Source of the DNA: Mycobacterium gordonae
GTDB taxonomy: Bacteria > Actinomycetota > Actinomycetes > Mycobacteriales > Mycobacteriaceae
Direction: 5' to 3'
Length of the DNA stretch: 64,000 nucleotides
Assembly: GCF_002101675.1 (NCBI RefSeq)
Contig: NZ_LQOY01000012.1
Coordinates: 1 to 64,000, forward strand
Below the pieces are notes generated by a model, which was given only the letters and a program-made list of their open reading frames with translations, was not told the origin of the DNA and did no database searches. Numbering within the stretch: position 1 is the first letter of the stretch; each line of letters starts with the position of its first letter. This document shows, in pieces, positions 1-7,356 of this stretch. A program made the translations under genes and the position numbers.

Positions 1-419
1 CCGTTGCCCCACAACAAACCCCCAGCCCCACCAGCTGTCCCGTACCCGTTGGCGTCGGTGAACCCGTTCGCCCCGTCCCCAATCAACGGACGCCCGAGGA
101 TTGTTTGGAAGGGGGTGTTGATTGCAGCCAACAGGGGATTGTTGAACGCCTCCGCCGTGGCGTACCGGGATACCGACGACTGCAACAAACCGACGAAGTC
201 CGTGTGGAAACGCGCGACCTGAGCCGAGGCAGCTTGGAACGCTGCGCCGTGCCCGGAGAACAACTGGGCGACAGCGGCGGACACTTCATCCGCAGCCGCG
301 GTGACAACACCCGTTGTCGGTGCGCTCGCTTGGGCGACCGCGTCCCCCACCGACGTTCCGACGCGCGCCACATCAGCTACCGCTGCCGCGAACCCGTCCG
401 GGTTAATCAGAAACGACAT
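1..419 (-). CDS. PE_PGRS family protein, N-terminal part (cut by window edge)
   Basis: The minus frame from the ATG at 417-419 is open to the window edge (139 codons). It begins MSFLINPDGFAAAVADVA and has the Ala-rich helical PE domain over about the first 95 residues. This is followed by the typical linker FNNPLLAAINTP, then GRPLIGDGANG and a Gly-rich stretch GTAGGAGGLLWGNG. That order is diagnostic of PE_PGRS proteins, which are surface or secreted proteins exported by type VII secretion. A G-rich ribosome site (GGGGGT) lies just upstream of the ATG. The C-terminal glycine repeats are outside the window. It lies 92 bases downstream of the integrase on the same strand. Confidence 0.85.
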   Translation of the reverse strand, partial: MSFLINPDGFAAAVADVARVGTSVGDAVAQASAPTTGVVTAAADEVSAAVAQLFSGHGAAFQAASAQVARFHTDFVGLLQSSVSRYATAEAFNNPLLAAINTPFQTILGRPLIGDGANGFTDANGYGTAGGAGGLLWGN

Positions 420-511
420 CCCAAACCCCCATCCTCACACGGCATCGTAAAACCCCGACCAGGCAGCGCGGGGAAGAATCGACGAAGGTCATATACGTCA
501 CCGTGACGAAA

Positions 512-1375
512 CTAGGAGGCAGCACCGTACCTACCTGACGCTGCATCGGACACCAATCTCATCTCGGCGCTACTGACAGCGGTGTAACGCTGCGTAGTTG
601 CAACCGACGCATGGCCCAATACTTCCTGTACCGCCCGCAGGTTCCGCGTCCCCGCGTAACCGCGGGTGGCGAAGCGGTGACGGAGCTTATGCATCGACCA
701 ATTCGGCGGCATCACTTGACTGACCAGCTTGCCAACTCGGTCGGGGCTCATGTGCCCGTTGATCTGGCCAGGGAACACAAACCCCCCGAACGGCTGCGCC
801 GCCTGGATAGCTTCCGCCAGGCTGACGCTGATCGGGATAACTCGCTGCTTGCTTCCTTTGCCGTGGACAATCAACTGGGGTCCATCGCCACCGCCGATCA
901 AGTCGTCGGTGTGGACTTTGGCGACCTCAGCCCGCCGGAGACCGGCTTCTCCGGCGAGGCGGGCCATGAGCAGGGTGCGGGAGTCGGCGTTGGCGAGGAG
1001 CTGTTCCCAGATTTCGTCGGTGGCCGGCCGGGGCGCGCCGATAGCGGCCCGCACAGTCGGCAGGTTCACCGTCGGGTCGGTGTCGACGACACCCGATGTC
1101 ACACACCACCGGTAGAAAGATGCCAGGCTGGCCCGCAGGCCTCGCCTGTGCTCAATTGAGTAGTCGGGTCTGCCGAGTATCGACAGCAGCGCCGCGTCTG
1201 TGATATCACGGGGGTGGGCGGCGTTGAGTTCGCGAGCAACTGAACGCACATGCGCGCGCCGGGTCCTGCGGGTGGCCGGTGATGTTCCCGCCGCAATCAG
1301 CCAGGTCAGCCAGCCATCGAGGGCGTGGTCCCAAGCTGCGGGCAGCGCGTACGAGAGAACATGTGCGTGGGTCAT
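512..1375 (-). CDS. Tyrosine recombinase / phage-type integrase
   Basis: A 287-residue site-specific recombinase. Residues 1-110 form the SAM-like N-terminal DNA-binding domain and residues about 115-280 the catalytic domain. The catalytic set is complete: Arg147 in AGLRRAEV, Lys173 in HGKGSKQR, the His229-x-x-Arg232 box in HKLRHRFAT, His255 in LGHASVATT and the nucleophile Tyr264 in TQRYTAV. The size fits compact mycobacteriophage and integrative-element integrases rather than XerC/XerD, and no Xer-type partner is present. Its 5' end faces the tRNA fragment at 1612-1665, the usual arrangement of an att site and int. Start is the ATG at 1375. Confidence 0.9.
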   Translation of the reverse strand: MTHAHVLSYALPAAWDHALDGWLTWLIAAGTSPATRRTRRAHVRSVARELNAAHPRDITDAALLSILGRPDYSIEHRRGLRASLASFYRWCVTSGVVDTDPTVNLPTVRAAIGAPRPATDEIWEQLLANADSRTLLMARLAGEAGLRRAEVAKVHTDDLIGGGDGPQLIVHGKGSKQRVIPISVSLAEAIQAAQPFGGFVFPGQINGHMSPDRVGKLVSQVMPPNWSMHKLRHRFATRGYAGTRNLRAVQEVLGHASVATTQRYTAVSSAEMRLVSDAASGRYGAAS

Positions 1376-1611
1376 GGTTGATAACCAATACCTTTAGTCC
1401 AGGTTGTGTTAACACACTGGACGCCTAACTCATTGCGTCTGCAGGTTTGGAACACAGGTTCCACCCAGCCTTCCATGCGTACCGTTAACCAACAGATTAC
1501 AGGTATGTAATTAGGTGGGGAACGATCAAGATCAAACCGTTACGCATGGGACGCAACCGGTGGCACAAACTTCCGGTATGCGCCAAAAAGCGTTGCAGCA
1601 CTTAACATTTA

Positions 1612-1665
1612 AGCGGCAGACCTGTAGCCGAAGGGTTGAAGGTTCGAGTCCTTCCGGGGGAGCCA
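1612..1665 (+). pseudogene. 3' half of a tRNA gene, probable attachment site
   Basis: A canonical T arm is present: 5-bp stem GAAGG/CCTTC at 1638-1642 and 1650-1654 around loop TTCGAGT. It is followed by a 7-nt acceptor 3' strand CGGGGGA, discriminator G and encoded CCA at 1663-1665. The matching 5' acceptor TCCCCCG, a D arm and a pairing anticodon stem are missing upstream, so this is not a functional tRNA. Homology seems to begin near the anticodon or variable loop (about 1628). The parent isoacceptor is not assigned; the discriminator G would allow tRNA-Asn, but this is a guess. Confidence 0.7.
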
Positions 1666-1685
1666 CCGGCCGCCGCGATCGCCCT

Positions 1686-1982
1686 TCACAGCCACCTGTT
1701 GACCGGGCGGCGCCGGGCGGCAGCGTCGGTACCGGTCAGAAATTCCTCTCCCCATTCCCGCGCGGCGCCCTGCTCGGCAGCCACCCCGGCGGTCTGTGCG
1801 TTGGCGTGCTCGCCGGCCAGATTGACCAGTGCCCCGGCCATGGCGAACAGCGGAACCTGCTGACGTTCGCTGGCGCTGAGCAGCTCACGGAACGCCGCCT
1901 GGGTGCTGCAGCGGCGCCAGCCCACCAGGATCCCCACCGCGGTGTCGATCGCCCGGGTGGCCTGCATTCGATCTTCGGTCAT
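1686..1982 (-). CDS. Small ANTAR-domain protein
   Basis: A 98-residue protein with an ANTAR-like region at about residues 8-60. It starts with AIDTAVGILVGWRRCSTQAA, the helix that in this family reads AIDxAKGIL, followed by AFRELLSASERQQ and ALVNLA. ANTAR domains bind RNA hairpins and prevent transcription termination. No sensor (GAF/PAS) domain precedes it, so it is either a stand-alone RNA binder or the C-terminal remnant of a two-domain regulator. GAGGAC directly before the ATG at 1982 may serve as ribosome site. It lies next to the tRNA fragment in an otherwise gene-poor stretch (1983-2222 holds nothing recognisable). Confidence 0.65.
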   Translation of the reverse strand: MTEDRMQATRAIDTAVGILVGWRRCSTQAAFRELLSASERQQVPLFAMAGALVNLAGEHANAQTAGVAAEQGAAREWGEEFLTGTDAAARRRPVNRWL

Positions 1983-2222
1983 GTCCTCGTCGTCCTGTCG
2001 CTGAAAGAGAGCGCGAAAATCGTTGCAGGGCAGCGACTTACGAACTCCGCTGAACTGGTGTCAACCGCTCAGCAACAACAGTCCGGCGCGCGCAACGCGA
2101 CGAAGTACGGCAAATCAACCCCCGGCATCATTTCAGCCTAGGCCATCAAGGGCGGGGTCGCGCCATTTCAAAGTGTTTGGCTTGCAGGCGATTTAATACT
2201 TGCCTGGCAGGTGCGAGGCCAC

Positions 2223-2675
2223 TCAGGCGGCGGGGGCGCGCCGAAGCCGCGCGACCAGCGGGTACATCTGGCAGCCCAGGCAGATGCCGAAGGCGGCGTT
2301 GAGGAAGGCGGCGAACAGCGCGAAGGCCGTCGCGATCACGCCGACGAGCTGCAGACCGGCCGCGAAACCAATGACCCCGACGACGGCGAAAATCAACCCG
2401 ACCAACTGGGCGAACTTCAGCGGTGCCACCGGCTCGCGCTCAGTGACCGGACTCAGTCGCGGGGCCACCAGCTTGGCGAACAGCAACCCGTAGGGACTGT
2501 TGCGTGGCCCGCGCGCGGCGCTGATCGCGAAAACCACGGCCTGCGCGGCCAGAATCAGGGCCGCGGCGGCTTGGCTGAATACTGACACCACCAACGTCGC
2601 CACCAACACCGCGGTGCTGATCCACGCCGCGAAGCGCGGACCCCGGACGTCTACTTGGCTGATCTCCGATGACAT
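2223..2675 (-). CDS. DUF4395 family membrane protein
   Basis: About 150 residues, with hydrophobic segments around 18-55 and 83-135 giving four probable membrane helices. A CLGC motif near the C-terminal helix (GICLGCQMYPLVARL) and the conserved ISTAVLVATL / FGICLGC layout match DUF4395. The chosen ATG at 2675 has AGGAG 7 nt upstream; a longer reading to 2693 is possible but lacks a clear ribosome site. It follows the thioredoxin gene by 22 bases, and pairing of DUF4395 with thioredoxin-like genes is common in actinobacteria. The CxxC pair suggests thiol redox at the membrane. Molecular function is not established. Confidence 0.75.
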   Translation of the reverse strand: MSSEISQVDVRGPRFAAWISTAVLVATLVVSVFSQAAAALILAAQAVVFAISAARGPRNSPYGLLFAKLVAPRLSPVTEREPVAPLKFAQLVGLIFAVVGVIGFAAGLQLVGVIATAFALFAAFLNAAFGICLGCQMYPLVARLRRAPAA

Positions 2676-2697
2676 CAACTGCTCCTCTCGCAAAAAC

Positions 2698-3123
2698 TCA
2701 GACCCTCAGTGGTTGCAGCACCGAGTGCAGGTCGGCGGCCTTGGGGACGCCGGCGGTGCGGAAACGCTGCTGACCTTGGGCGTCGAAGATGAACGTGGTG
2801 GGCAAAGACAGCACCGACAGCCGCTTGGCCGCCACCGGATGCGCGTCGATGTCCAACTCGACATGGGCGACGTCGGGCAGATCCGCGCACACCTGATGAA
2901 CCACGCGACGTACCGCCGCGCACGGTCCGCACCACACGGCACTGAAATGCAGCACGGTCGGACCCGTCTCGGACAGTCCCAGATCGGAGTGGTCCTGGTC
3001 CGCACCCGCCGAGGGTTTGGCCTCCCGCAGCACACCTGACCGCTGGTTGACCACACAGCCGATCAGGCACGCCGCCACCAATGCCGCCGCAATGGCCAGT
3101 CCGGCGATGACAACAGAACTCAC
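2698..3123 (-). CDS. Membrane-anchored thioredoxin-like protein
   Basis: A 141-residue protein with one N-terminal membrane helix (residues 4-25) and a thioredoxin fold after it. The active site WCGPC is at residues 64-68, preceded by VLHFSAV, and a cis-proline loop SLPTTFIF lies near residue 108. The domain would face the cell-wall side, as in extracytoplasmic thiol-disulfide proteins. It is followed by the DUF4395 gene as a likely two-gene unit and lies 33 bases downstream of cysE on the same strand, so read-through from the cysteine genes is possible. Partner and direction of electron flow (oxidase or reductase) cannot be read from sequence. Confidence 0.85.
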   Translation of the reverse strand: MSSVVIAGLAIAAALVAACLIGCVVNQRSGVLREAKPSAGADQDHSDLGLSETGPTVLHFSAVWCGPCAAVRRVVHQVCADLPDVAHVELDIDAHPVAAKRLSVLSLPTTFIFDAQGQQRFRTAGVPKAADLHSVLQPLRV

Positions 3124-3156
3124 GAGCCCACCAACACTTTTCTCAACGCAATATTC

Positions 3157-3864
3157 CTAGATGGAGAAGTCCTCGCCGTACCAAACGCCGGCTTCGGGCG
3201 GACGGATGACACGATCGGCCGAGGCTCCGGACTGATGGCCATTCGCGGCGCCGGACCGATCGCCTTCCAGCCTGGCGACACGGGTGAGCAGCGATTTCAG
3301 GCTGACACCGACCAGGTCCGGCAGCTTCGACTCGTCCTGGCTGTCGGGACCGGGCCGGCTGACGACCTGCCCGGGGACGCCCACCACCACCGCGCTGGCA
3401 GGTACCTCCTTGACCACGACGGAGTTCGCGCCGATCCGGCTGTCGTCACCGATCTTGATCGCCCCGAGGACCTTGGCGCCCGCTCCGATGGTCACCCGGT
3501 CACCGATCGTGGGGTGGCGCTTGCCTCGGTCGCGGCCGGTGCCACCGAGGGTGACGCCATGGAAGATGGTGACGTCCTCGCCGACCTCCGCGGTTTCGCC
3601 GATCACGACACCGGTTGCGTGGTCGATGAACAGGCCCGGCCCCAGCGTGGCGCCCGGGTGGATCTCTACTCCGGTAAGAATCCGGGTGAACTCGGCCAAC
3701 GTGCGCGCCAGCAGCCGCCTGCCGCGCTGCCACAACCAATGACTGATCCGGTGGCCCCACACCGCGTGCACACCGGGGTAGGCGAAAATGACCTCCAGCG
3801 TCGTGGGCTCGGCCGGATCTCGCTCCCTGGCCACTCGGATGTCGCGCCTGATGGCGTCCAGCAT
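3157..3864 (-). CDS. cysE: Serine O-acetyltransferase
   Basis: Transfers acetyl from acetyl-CoA to L-serine to give O-acetylserine, the first step of cysteine synthesis. The 235-residue protein has the short N-terminal helical part of the bacterial EpsC type, then a left-handed beta helix of hexapeptide repeats (about residues 66-165). The active-site stretches [11 protein letters not shown] and [10 protein letters not shown] are intact. The tail after residue 165 is long and polar and ends in GEDFSI; a C-terminal Ile is the feature CysK active sites recognise in the cysteine synthase complex. The gene starts 2 bases after cysK stops, so the two are translationally coupled. Confidence 0.95.
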   Translation of the reverse strand: MLDAIRRDIRVARERDPAEPTTLEVIFAYPGVHAVWGHRISHWLWQRGRRLLARTLAEFTRILTGVEIHPGATLGPGLFIDHATGVVIGETAEVGEDVTIFHGVTLGGTGRDRGKRHPTIGDRVTIGAGAKVLGAIKIGDDSRIGANSVVVKEVPASAVVVGVPGQVVSRPGPDSQDESKLPDLVGVSLKSLLTRVARLEGDRSGAANGHQSGASADRVIRPPEAGVWYGEDFSI

Positions 3865-3866
3865 GG

Positions 3867-4799
3867 CTAGTCGCTCAGATCGGAGAACAGGACGGTGCTG
3901 AGGTAGCGCTCACCGGACGACGGCAGCACGACGACGATGAGCTTGCCGGCGTTCTCCGGCCGCCGGGCCACCTGCAGGGCGGCAGCCACGGCCGCTCCCG
4001 AGGAGATGCCGACCAGCAGTCCCTCCTCGGCGGCCAACCGGCGGGCCAAGGTCAGCGCGTCGTCGTTCTCGACGGTGACGACCTCGTCCACCAGCCCCAT
4101 GTCCAGCACCGGCGGAATGAACCCGGCGCCGATCCCCTGGATCGGGTGCGGTCCCTTCTGACCGCCGGACAGCACCGGCGACGCGGCTGGCTCGACGGCC
4201 ACGAATTGCACCGAGGGCTTGCGTTCTTTGATGGTCTGGGCGACGCCGGTGATGGTGCCGCCGGTTCCGACCCCGGAGATGAAGATGTCGATCTTGCCGT
4301 CGGTGTCTTTCCAGATCTCCTCGGCGGTAGTGACAGCGTGTACCGCTGGGTTGGCCGGGTTCTCGAACTGCTGCGGCATGAAGTAGCGCTCGTCGCTCTT
4401 GGCCAGCTCTTCGGCCTTGGCGATGGCGCCGGCCATTCCTTCGGGGCCGGGGGTCAGCACCAGCTCGGCGCCGTAGGCACGCAGCAGGATCCGCCGCTCG
4501 GTGCTCATGGTCTCCGGCATGGTCAGGACGCACTTGTAACCGCGCGCGGCGGCCACCATGGCCAGGGCGATGCCGGTGTTGCCGCTGGTGGGTTCGACGA
4601 TGATGGTGTCGGGCTTGATCAGGCCCGCCTTTTCGGCGGCATCGATCATCGCCACACCGATGCGGTCTTTCACGCTGCCACCGGGATTGAATGACTCGAG
4701 CTTGGCGACCACGTCGGCCACCGCGCCGTCGGTGACCCGGCGCAGCCGGACCAGTGGCGTGTTGCCGATCAGTTGGGTGATGTTTTCCGCGATGGTCAT
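3867..4799 (-). CDS. cysK: O-acetylserine sulfhydrylase (cysteine synthase), CysK1 type
   Basis: PLP enzyme that makes cysteine from O-acetylserine and sulfide. It has 310 residues from the ATG at 4799; the reading [20 protein letters not shown] matches the usual mycobacterial N-terminus, so an extension to 4805 was not used. The PLP lysine is Lys44 in NPGGSVKDR. The substrate loop TSGNTG and the phosphate loop [10 protein letters not shown] are intact. Its ATG overlaps the stop of the upstream TQXA gene (ATGA at 4796-4799), and cysE follows after 2 bases. This puts a TQXA protein into a cysteine-synthesis operon. In M. tuberculosis, from memory, cysK1-cysE occur together beside other genes. 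Confidence 0.95.
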   Translation of the reverse strand: MTIAENITQLIGNTPLVRLRRVTDGAVADVVAKLESFNPGGSVKDRIGVAMIDAAEKAGLIKPDTIIVEPTSGNTGIALAMVAAARGYKCVLTMPETMSTERRILLRAYGAELVLTPGPEGMAGAIAKAEELAKSDERYFMPQQFENPANPAVHAVTTAEEIWKDTDGKIDIFISGVGTGGTITGVAQTIKERKPSVQFVAVEPAASPVLSGGQKGPHPIQGIGAGFIPPVLDMGLVDEVVTVENDDALTLARRLAAEEGLLVGISSGAAVAAALQVARRPENAGKLIVVVLPSSGERYLSTVLFSDLSD

Positions 4800-6076
4800 C
4801 CACATTCTCCAACGACGTCGGGGCAGGGCCGGTCGGCATCCCAGGTGATGTCGAACTCAATTGTCACGCGTGTGGGGGTGGTGAGGGCAACCGGCGTCAG
4901 ACGGTGAGATGCCGCAAGCGCCACCCCGGTCACGACTCGTCCACTGAGAAGCTGGGACGTGGTTGCGGTCAGAGTTATTCCCGAGCTGCCCGGGGTGAAA
5001 CGCAGGTAGAAGTCCGTGCCCGGCTCGACCGGTTCGGTTATGGCCGCTCCGTCGGCGTCGACGACGAGCTGGTCACCGGTCGGCCTGAGCGTCAGCGGCA
5101 CGCTGACCTGGAAGGGGCCGACGAGGTCGGAGTCCACCACCGCGGCGCTGTCCAGCAGCGGTTCCCGGGTTGTGCGCAGGGCCGTGTAGGCACCGGCGAG
5201 CAGGTAGTTGTAGAGGTGCACGATGCGGTCGGCGTTGCGGTAGTGCCCGGCGCCGTTCAACCAGAAGTCGACATGGTCGATCGCGGGCGCGGCGTCGGGC
5301 GTGGTGGTGACCAGCCGGTAATAGCGGTAGCCGCGGGTGCCGCGGCCGTGGCTGCTGCTGGACAGGGTGCTTCCGAGTCCCAGCGTGCGTTGGTAACGGC
5401 CCTTGCCGGCGTCGACGGTCAGGTGCGAGCCGGAAACATCCTGCCAGCTGACGCCGTCCGGGGATTTCTGCAGCCGCACCCCGAACGGAGCTGCGACCGA
5501 GGACCACAGCGCGTAGCCACCGAGCTGCGGTGCTCCGTCGAATTCGAAGGTGAGTACCCCGCGGCCCCGGTGCACCGCGATGGGTGCGTTCAACGGCCGG
5601 GTGTCCAGGGCCAGGCCGTTGGTGAAGTGCCAGATGGCGGCCTGAGTGCCCGCGATGGCTTCGTGTTCGCTGATGTTGGACGGCCCCAGCGGGTATCCGG
5701 CCTGGCGTAGCCGCCGGCTCAGTGCGACGGTGGAGCGCATCGGATAGGAGTGCCGCAGAATCCATTCCACCTCCGCCTCGCAGCCGCGGGTGCGCAGATG
5801 CGGCAGCGCCGTCCAGGTACCCAGTTCATAGGGTGACGGGTGGTGCGGGGCGATCCCGGCGAAGTCCAGCGAGTACGCCTGCAGATTCGGATTGAGCCTG
5901 ATCAGGTCGGTGCGGGCGGTGGTGCCGTCGGTGAACACGATCTTGTCGACGGTGTGCGAGTACGTCCCGCCGCGGTATCGGGTCATGCGGGATGGCTCGG
6001 CGGCCGGCCGCACCCGCACGCGCTTGCGGGTCGCCACCGGCGCCACAGTGCGGCTGGGAATGGACAAAACGGTCAT
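4796..6076 (-). CDS. TQXA / thioester-domain-like protein with Ser in place of the thioester Cys
   Basis: The 426-residue protein shows the TQXA motif (TQAAIW, Gln145) and the matching first-strand motif AYSLDFAGI near residue 67. In surface thioester domains this strand reads YC-(I/L)-D and its Cys bonds to the TQ glutamine; here the position is Ser69. The N-terminus ([20 protein letters not shown]) is basic with no hydrophobic signal, and in-frame codons further upstream add none, so export is not supported. Between TQAAIW and the returning helix [16 protein letters not shown] lies an insert of about 100 residues resembling an F5/8 type C module ([12 protein letters not shown] to YRYYRLV). 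A beta-rich tail (about 310-426) ends in CPDVVGECG. It is coupled to cysK and diverges from the encapsulin gene. Function unknown. Confidence 0.7.
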   Translation of the reverse strand: MTVLSIPSRTVAPVATRKRVRVRPAAEPSRMTRYRGGTYSHTVDKIVFTDGTTARTDLIRLNPNLQAYSLDFAGIAPHHPSPYELGTWTALPHLRTRGCEAEVEWILRHSYPMRSTVALSRRLRQAGYPLGPSNISEHEAIAGTQAAIWHFTNGLALDTRPLNAPIAVHRGRGVLTFEFDGAPQLGGYALWSSVAAPFGVRLQKSPDGVSWQDVSGSHLTVDAGKGRYQRTLGLGSTLSSSSHGRGTRGYRYYRLVTTTPDAAPAIDHVDFWLNGAGHYRNADRIVHLYNYLLAGAYTALRTTREPLLDSAAVVDSDLVGPFQVSVPLTLRPTGDQLVVDADGAAITEPVEPGTDFYLRFTPGSSGITLTATTSQLLSGRVVTGVALAASHRLTPVALTTPTRVTIEFDITWDADRPCPDVVGECG

Positions 6077-6420
6077 AGATGGTTGCTCTTCCTGAAGCAG
6101 ATAGCGCGTGGCAGCACCGAATAACGGCGGAACGCGATGATTTCTGGACGGTCAGACTTCGTCAGGAATCAACAGGAACAACAACAACAACAGAGCACGG
6201 CGGAACAGCGCGTGCGGACAAAACGCAGCTGGACGGCCTGTTGCATGCCGTCCACTATAAAGCATGGGCGGAATATCGTGATTCGACTCAATCGCGGTTT
6301 TAACTCTTGGCGGGTGCCACTGCCCCTGCGTAGGCTCGGCGCGCACTCGCGCAATCGGTGGGGCATGATGACTTCGCCCGGTACCCGGCGCTTGCCCGAT
6401 CACGCAGGGAAAGGACGATT
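6077..6420. promoter_or_regulatory. Divergent control region between the TQXA-cysK-cysE operon and the encapsulin operon
   Basis: These 344 bases are less GC-rich than the flanking genes and hold no convincing gene. An AAC/CAA microsatellite lies at about 6173-6192. A 7-bp inverted repeat with a 9-nt spacer (GGACGGC / GCCGTCC) lies at 6231-6253 and is followed by TATAAA at 6256-6261, a possible -10 element reading rightwards. Shared control of both operons is an inference. Confidence 0.5.
6231..6253. promoter_or_regulatory. Inverted repeat, candidate operator
   Basis: GGACGGC, nine bases, GCCGTCC. It lies about 170 bases before the encapsulin start and about 155 bases before the TQXA start, with TATAAA just to its right. 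No T-run follows, so a transcription factor site is more likely than a terminator. The regulator is not identified. Confidence 0.4.
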
Positions 6421-7356
6421 ATGACGTCATCGGCCCAGGGGTCGCAGAACGAGTCCCAGGCGCTGGGCGACCTGGCGGCCCGCCAGCTTGCCAACGCGAC
6501 GAAGACGGTTCCGCAGCTTTCCACCATCACGCCGCGCTGGCTGCTGCATCTGCTCAGCTGGGTACCGGTGGAAGCCGGCATTTACCGGGTCAACCGGGTG
6601 ATCAACCCCGAGCAGGTGGCCGTCAAGGCCGAGGCCGGCGCCAGCATCGACGAGCCGCTGCCCGAAACCTACGTCGACTACGAGACCAGCCCGCGTGAGT
6701 ACACGCTGCGGACCATCTCGACGTTGCTCGACATCCACACCAGGGTCTCCGACCTTTATTCCAGCCCGCATGACCAGATCGCCCAGCAGCTGCGGCTGAC
6801 CATCGAGACGATCAAGGAGCGCCAGGAGTTCGAACTGGTCAACAGCCCCGAGTACGGGCTGCTGGCGCAGGCGACTCCGGAGCAGACCATTCAGACACTG
6901 GTCGGCGCGCCCACCCCGGATGACCTGGACGCGCTGATCACCAAGGTGTGGAAGACGCCGAGCTTCTTCCTCACCCACCCGCTGGGCGTCGCCGCGTTCG
7001 GCCGCGAGGCCACCTACCGCGGCGTCCCCCCCGTGGTGGTCAGCCTGTTCGGCGCACAGTTCATCACCTGGCGTGGCATCCCGATCATTCCGTCGGACAA
7101 AGTTCCGGTCGAAGACGGCAAGACCAAGATCATCCTGGTGCGCACCGGCGAGGAGCGCCAGGGCGTGGTCGGTCTGTTCCAGCCGGGCCTGGTCGGCGAG
7201 CAGGCGCCGGGGCTCTCGGTGCGGTTCACCGGTATCAACAAGTCGGCGATCGCGACGTATCTGGTCACGCTGTACACGTCGCTGGCGGTCCTCACCGACG
7301 ACGCGCTTGCCGTGCTAGACAACGTCGCGGTGGACCAGTTCCATGAGTACAAGTGA
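6421..7356 (+). CDS. Family 2A encapsulin shell protein (major membrane protein I type)
   Basis: A 311-residue HK97-fold shell protein that resembles M. leprae major membrane protein I and cyanobacterial SrpI. Recognisable stretches are STITPRWLLHLLSWVPVEAG, YVDYETSPREYTLRTIS and a C-terminal shell segment TYLVTLYTSLAVLTDDA. There is no inserted cyclic-nucleotide-binding domain, which separates it from family 2B. Despite the old name it has no membrane helix. Start is the ATG at 6421 with GGAAAGGAC upstream; an upstream ATG at 6358 would add an unrelated leader. Family 2A shells enclose a cysteine desulfurase, and that gene overlaps this one by 14 bases, indicating translational coupling and fixed stoichiometry. 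Confidence 0.93.
   Translation: MTSSAQGSQNESQALGDLAARQLANATKTVPQLSTITPRWLLHLLSWVPVEAGIYRVNRVINPEQVAVKAEAGASIDEPLPETYVDYETSPREYTLRTISTLLDIHTRVSDLYSSPHDQIAQQLRLTIETIKERQEFELVNSPEYGLLAQATPEQTIQTLVGAPTPDDLDALITKVWKTPSFFLTHPLGVAAFGREATYRGVPPVVVSLFGAQFITWRGIPIIPSDKVPVEDGKTKIILVRTGEERQGVVGLFQPGLVGEQAPGLSVRFTGINKSAIATYLVTLYTSLAVLTDDALAVLDNVAVDQFHEYK

Larger units (their letters stand above)
1..1665. mobile_element. Right end of a putative integrative element
   Basis: A complete tyrosine integrase gene lies about 240 bases from an orphan tRNA 3' half. Integration into the 3' end of a tRNA gene normally leaves an intact tRNA at one end and such a fragment at the other. The fragment reads on the + strand and chromosome-like genes follow to its right, so the element should extend leftwards out of the window and would include the PE_PGRS gene. 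No phage structural gene is visible here. The alternative is a lone integrase remnant. Confidence 0.45.

Noticed and set aside
1561..1665. Complete tRNA gene near the integrase
   Set aside because: T arm and acceptor 3' strand are present, but no matching 5' acceptor, D arm or pairing anticodon stem could be found.
6173..6192. AAC/CAA microsatellite upstream of the encapsulin as a slippage switch
   Set aside because: It lies in no reading frame and too short to support phase variation; noted only as part of the control region.
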